Position numbers and translations under genes: made by a program
In this document: positions 61,946-64,000 of the stretch, in pieces
Numbering within the stretch: the stretch's first letter is position 1
How the letters are laid out: every line of letters begins with the position of its first letter
From: Tritrichomonas musculus
Taxonomy: Eukaryota; Parabasalia; Tritrichomonadida; Tritrichomonadidae
Length of the DNA stretch: 64,000 nt
Assembly (NCBI GenBank): GCA_039105265.1
Contig: JAPFFF010000001.1
Coordinates: 682,001-746,000 of the forward strand
Direction: 5' to 3'
Notes under the pieces: model-generated
What the model was told of the DNA's origin: nothing
Database searches by the model: none
What the model saw: the letters and a program-made list of their open reading frames with translations, nothing else

Positions 61946-62758
61946 TTACATGCCGCTAAGCAAAATATTTGCAGCTAATTCTTCATTTTTATCGCAAGCG
62001 TGATATATTTGAATGACTTCTAAAATGTTGAAATTGCCAAGTTGTTGAAGTCTATGAATAGCATCTTGCTCTTCTTGTGGGAAAGCAGCAAGTAAAGTTT
62101 CTGCAGCTTGGTCAGGAGGAACATTGCTAAGTCCTTGTGGTAATTGGGCTTGTTCTGGTGATGCTAATGGTTCTTCTGGAGCATTAGCTGGAGCTTCAGG
62201 TGCTGCATTCTCAGCTTCATCTTCACTATTTTGATCAGATCCTCCATTACCGCCGCCTATTTGGCCAGTAATAATTAATTCTGCAGCTATATCAGGATTT
62301 CCACCAGATACTCTAAGAGCTGCAGCAGAGACATCATGATCAAATCCCATTTCTGTTAAAGATTTAAGTGCATCTTCAAAATTCGCTTGTGGTGGTACTG
62401 CTGGTTGAGGAGCTGCCTGCATGGTTGGTAAAGGTTGGGCTTCTGGAATAGTTGGTTTGGGTGCTTCTGTTGGAAGTGGTTCAGCAGTTGGTTTGGTTTC
62501 TGGTTGTGCTGCTGGTGCTGGCTTAGGTTTGGATTGAACAGCATTGACAACAATGAAATCTTTTTCGCCAAGTTTAAGTGAGCTGATTGGTACATCATTG
62601 TTAAGAACTTTAGCTTTATAAATCAATTTCATTTTTGATGGATCTGTTCCGCTTATTTCTTTTGATACTTCTTCCTTAGCTTGAGAAATATTAGCATCTG
62701 CAGGTAATTCTATTTTATATAACTTAGCATTCACTGTTCGGAATTTAACAAGAACCAT
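61946..62758 (-). CDS. Rad23-like UBL/UBA shuttle protein
   Basis: A 270-residue protein with a ubiquitin-like domain at 1-76 (MVLVKFRTVNAKLYKIELPA, KLIYKAKVLNNDVPISSLKL), then a Pro/Ala/Gln-rich linker. UBA1 follows at about 125-168 (FEDALKSLTEMGFDHDVSAA, GGNPDIAAELIITG), a second acidic linker, and UBA2 at about 228-270 (DAIHRLQQLGNFNILEVIQI, CDKNEELAANILLSG). The UBL-UBA-UBA order is that of Rad23, which delivers polyubiquitinated proteins to the proteasome and helps XPC in nucleotide excision repair. The usual XPC-binding domain between the UBAs is short or missing: only VPPDQAAETLLAAFPQEEQ lies there. Family members are often 340-400 residues, so this is a compact version, perhaps limited to proteasome shuttling. 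Confidence 0.92.
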   Translation of the reverse strand: MVLVKFRTVNAKLYKIELPADANISQAKEEVSKEISGTDPSKMKLIYKAKVLNNDVPISSLKLGEKDFIVVNAVQSKPKPAPAAQPETKPTAEPLPTEAPKPTIPEAQPLPTMQAAPQPAVPPQANFEDALKSLTEMGFDHDVSAAALRVSGGNPDIAAELIITGQIGGGNGGSDQNSEDEAENAAPEAPANAPEEPLASPEQAQLPQGLSNVPPDQAAETLLAAFPQEEQDAIHRLQQLGNFNILEVIQIYHACDKNEELAANILLSGM

Positions 62759-63441
62759 TTTAAAAAATGAATGTTTTCATCTTGTTGAAATATAAAGATA
62801 TCTTTTTATTTAGATTGAAATTTTTGATATATATTATTTATTAAATTAAACTTTTTGAAAGAAGATATTGATGTTTTTGAATTGTTTATTAATATTAATT
62901 CACATCATATCTTTGTAAATAAAGTTGTAATGATTTTATTATTATTTAATTTATATATATATATTATAATTAATTAAAAATATCAATAAAATTTATAATT
63001 TTTATAAAAATATATTGAAAATTTATATTCTTTTTTATATTATTTTTTATATATATAAAATATTATAATAATTAAATTATCTCACATGATAATAACTAAT
63101 AATTTATATATTTCTTATTATAATAATATATAAATAATATAAAAATTTAATATATGTTTTAAAATTGATTTATATGGTTTTCAATAAGATAATAAAGAAA
63201 TTAATTTTTTAATCAATTATATAAAATTGAATGTAAATATAAAAAAAGAGAATATTCTCTTATTTTTTTTTTTACTTTAAGATATCTTTCATATTTCCTA
63301 AATATAAAAGTTTCTTGTTATTATTGTGTTCAAATTCAATGAGTCCATTGAATAACATTTTTATCAAAATCATTATGTTCAATTTTTTGAATGATTAGAT
63401 GTTAACATTGCATAGAAAAAGTTTTTCTACCATTCAAAATA
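62759..63441. other. AT-rich intergenic region between divergent genes
   Basis: This 0.68-kb space should hold the promoters of both neighbours. AAACTTTTTGAAAGAAG occurs at about 62848, 90 bases upstream of the Rad23-like start, in plus orientation. Nothing else is evident. Confidence 0.4.
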
Positions 63442-64000
63442 ATGTCAACAAGTGAGATTGTTAATAAGATCAAACAAGTAATCCAAGACGGAAACTCAGC
63501 ATTTATTTTTACAGGTCAATGTGCTTTGATCATAAAAATCCTTACAGAGCTTCAAAACAAAATTAGCGAGATACCAGAGAGTCAATTCAGTAATATGGAG
63601 TTAGCGATTTGTCTTGAACAATTAGATAAAATTATTAATAGCTTTAAATCAGATCAATGGGATAAAATAATTCTAACAATACCAATTTCCCAATCATTTT
63701 CTAATCTTACAGAAGTAATGACATCAATTGAGCAAACATTACAAAAACTTAATATAACGTTAGAAAATAATTATACTGTTTTAAATGAAACGCTTGCGAA
63801 TGATCTCAAAAGTCTTTCTGAATTATTATCAGATTCAAGTCAATTTGAAGAAACGGCTGTCAAAAGAAAACTTAAAGAAATAGAAGAATATCTTATTGAA
63901 ATTGGATATCCGCTCGACCCCAACTCGCAATTAATACAATCAAAAAATATTAAAAAAGAAAAAAATGGCAACGAGGAGCAAAACAATGATCAAAATCCAG
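63442..64000 (+). CDS. Hypothetical protein, 5' part (runs off the window)
   Basis: An open frame from the ATG at 63442 continues to the window edge (186 codons). The sequence is helical and polar (MSTSEIVNKIKQVIQDGNSA, FTGQCALIIKILTELQNKIS, NLTEVMTSIEQTLQKLN, KRKLKEIEEYLIEIGYPLDP) and becomes Lys/Asn/Gln-rich at the end. This kind of helical N-terminal region is found before the catalytic domain of many trichomonad TKL kinases, but no kinase motif lies in the visible part, so the family is open. Confidence 0.6.
   Translation, partial: MSTSEIVNKIKQVIQDGNSAFIFTGQCALIIKILTELQNKISEIPESQFSNMELAICLEQLDKIINSFKSDQWDKIILTIPISQSFSNLTEVMTSIEQTLQKLNITLENNYTVLNETLANDLKSLSELLSDSSQFEETAVKRKLKEIEEYLIEIGYPLDPNSQLIQSKNIKKEKNGNEEQNNDQNP

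Overview
The window is a very AT-rich stretch (long A/T homopolymers, intergenic DNA far above 70% A+T by eye) of a eukaryotic genome, most likely a parabasalid protist close to Tritrichomonas foetus / Trichomonas vaginalis. The basis is gene content: apparently intronless genes, R2R3 Myb proteins, BspA-like leucine-rich-repeat proteins, DUF3447/ankyrin proteins, BTB plus F5/8-type C proteins, TKL-like kinase debris, a subtilisin-like membrane protease and a legumain-like C13 protease. No operon logic applies; genes are separate units on both strands. The species assignment is inference.

Layout. 0.2-7 kb: Myb factor, FCP1/NIF-type phosphatase, an 11-residue-repeat protein, a degraded ORF, tRNA-Ser(UGA), a Nudix hydrolase and a legumain-like protease. 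7-11 kb: a gene desert holding one terminal-inverted-repeat (TIR) element nested in another, plus small hairpins. 11-15.4 kb: a 1018-residue subtilisin-like protease and a degenerate glutathione-peroxidase-fold protein. 15.5-18.9 kb: a 1.85-kb TIR element that carries a fragment of a DUF3447 gene, a 0.2-kb tandem repeat and a GC-rich palindrome. 19-25.3 kb: a protein kinase, a decayed Helitron, a fold-back repeat and a MATE transporter. 25.7-34.2 kb: two MITEs, DUF3447 and BspA-like genes and pseudogenes, an orphan gene, a phosphatase fragment and an iron-alcohol-dehydrogenase-like protein without its metal ligands. 34.7-39 kb: a 77-residue-repeat protein and an RCC1 pseudogene. 39.4-43.5 kb: a degenerate 3'-5' exonuclease-like gene whose 3' end is interrupted by a Harbinger-like transposon with an intact transposase and six copies of a 130-bp satellite. 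43.7-48.3 kb: tRNA-Lys(UUU), two orphan genes, BspA debris and a TTAA-flanked MITE. 48.4-58.2 kb: an 895-residue DUF3447 plus leucine-rich-repeat chimera, a kinase pseudogene, an intact BTB-F5/8C gene, an AGC kinase with a PH-like N-terminus, and a BTB-F5/8C pseudogene. 58.7-64 kb: a membrane-anchored protein with a C-terminal lactococcin-972-like region, another TIR element, a Rad23-like UBL/UBA protein and a gene running off the window end.

The genes do not form one pathway. Two themes stand out: birth and death of expanded surface or regulatory families (DUF3447, BspA, BTB-F5/8C), and a dense layer of small TIR elements whose ends and target duplications can still be read. The most notable gene is the one at 58.7 kb, whose C-terminus resembles the bacterial lactococcin 972 bacteriocin family, suggesting a transferred antibacterial protein presented on or released from a eukaryotic membrane. 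Three conserved-fold proteins (iron-ADH-like, DEDD-exonuclease-like, GPx-like) appear to have lost their catalytic residues.
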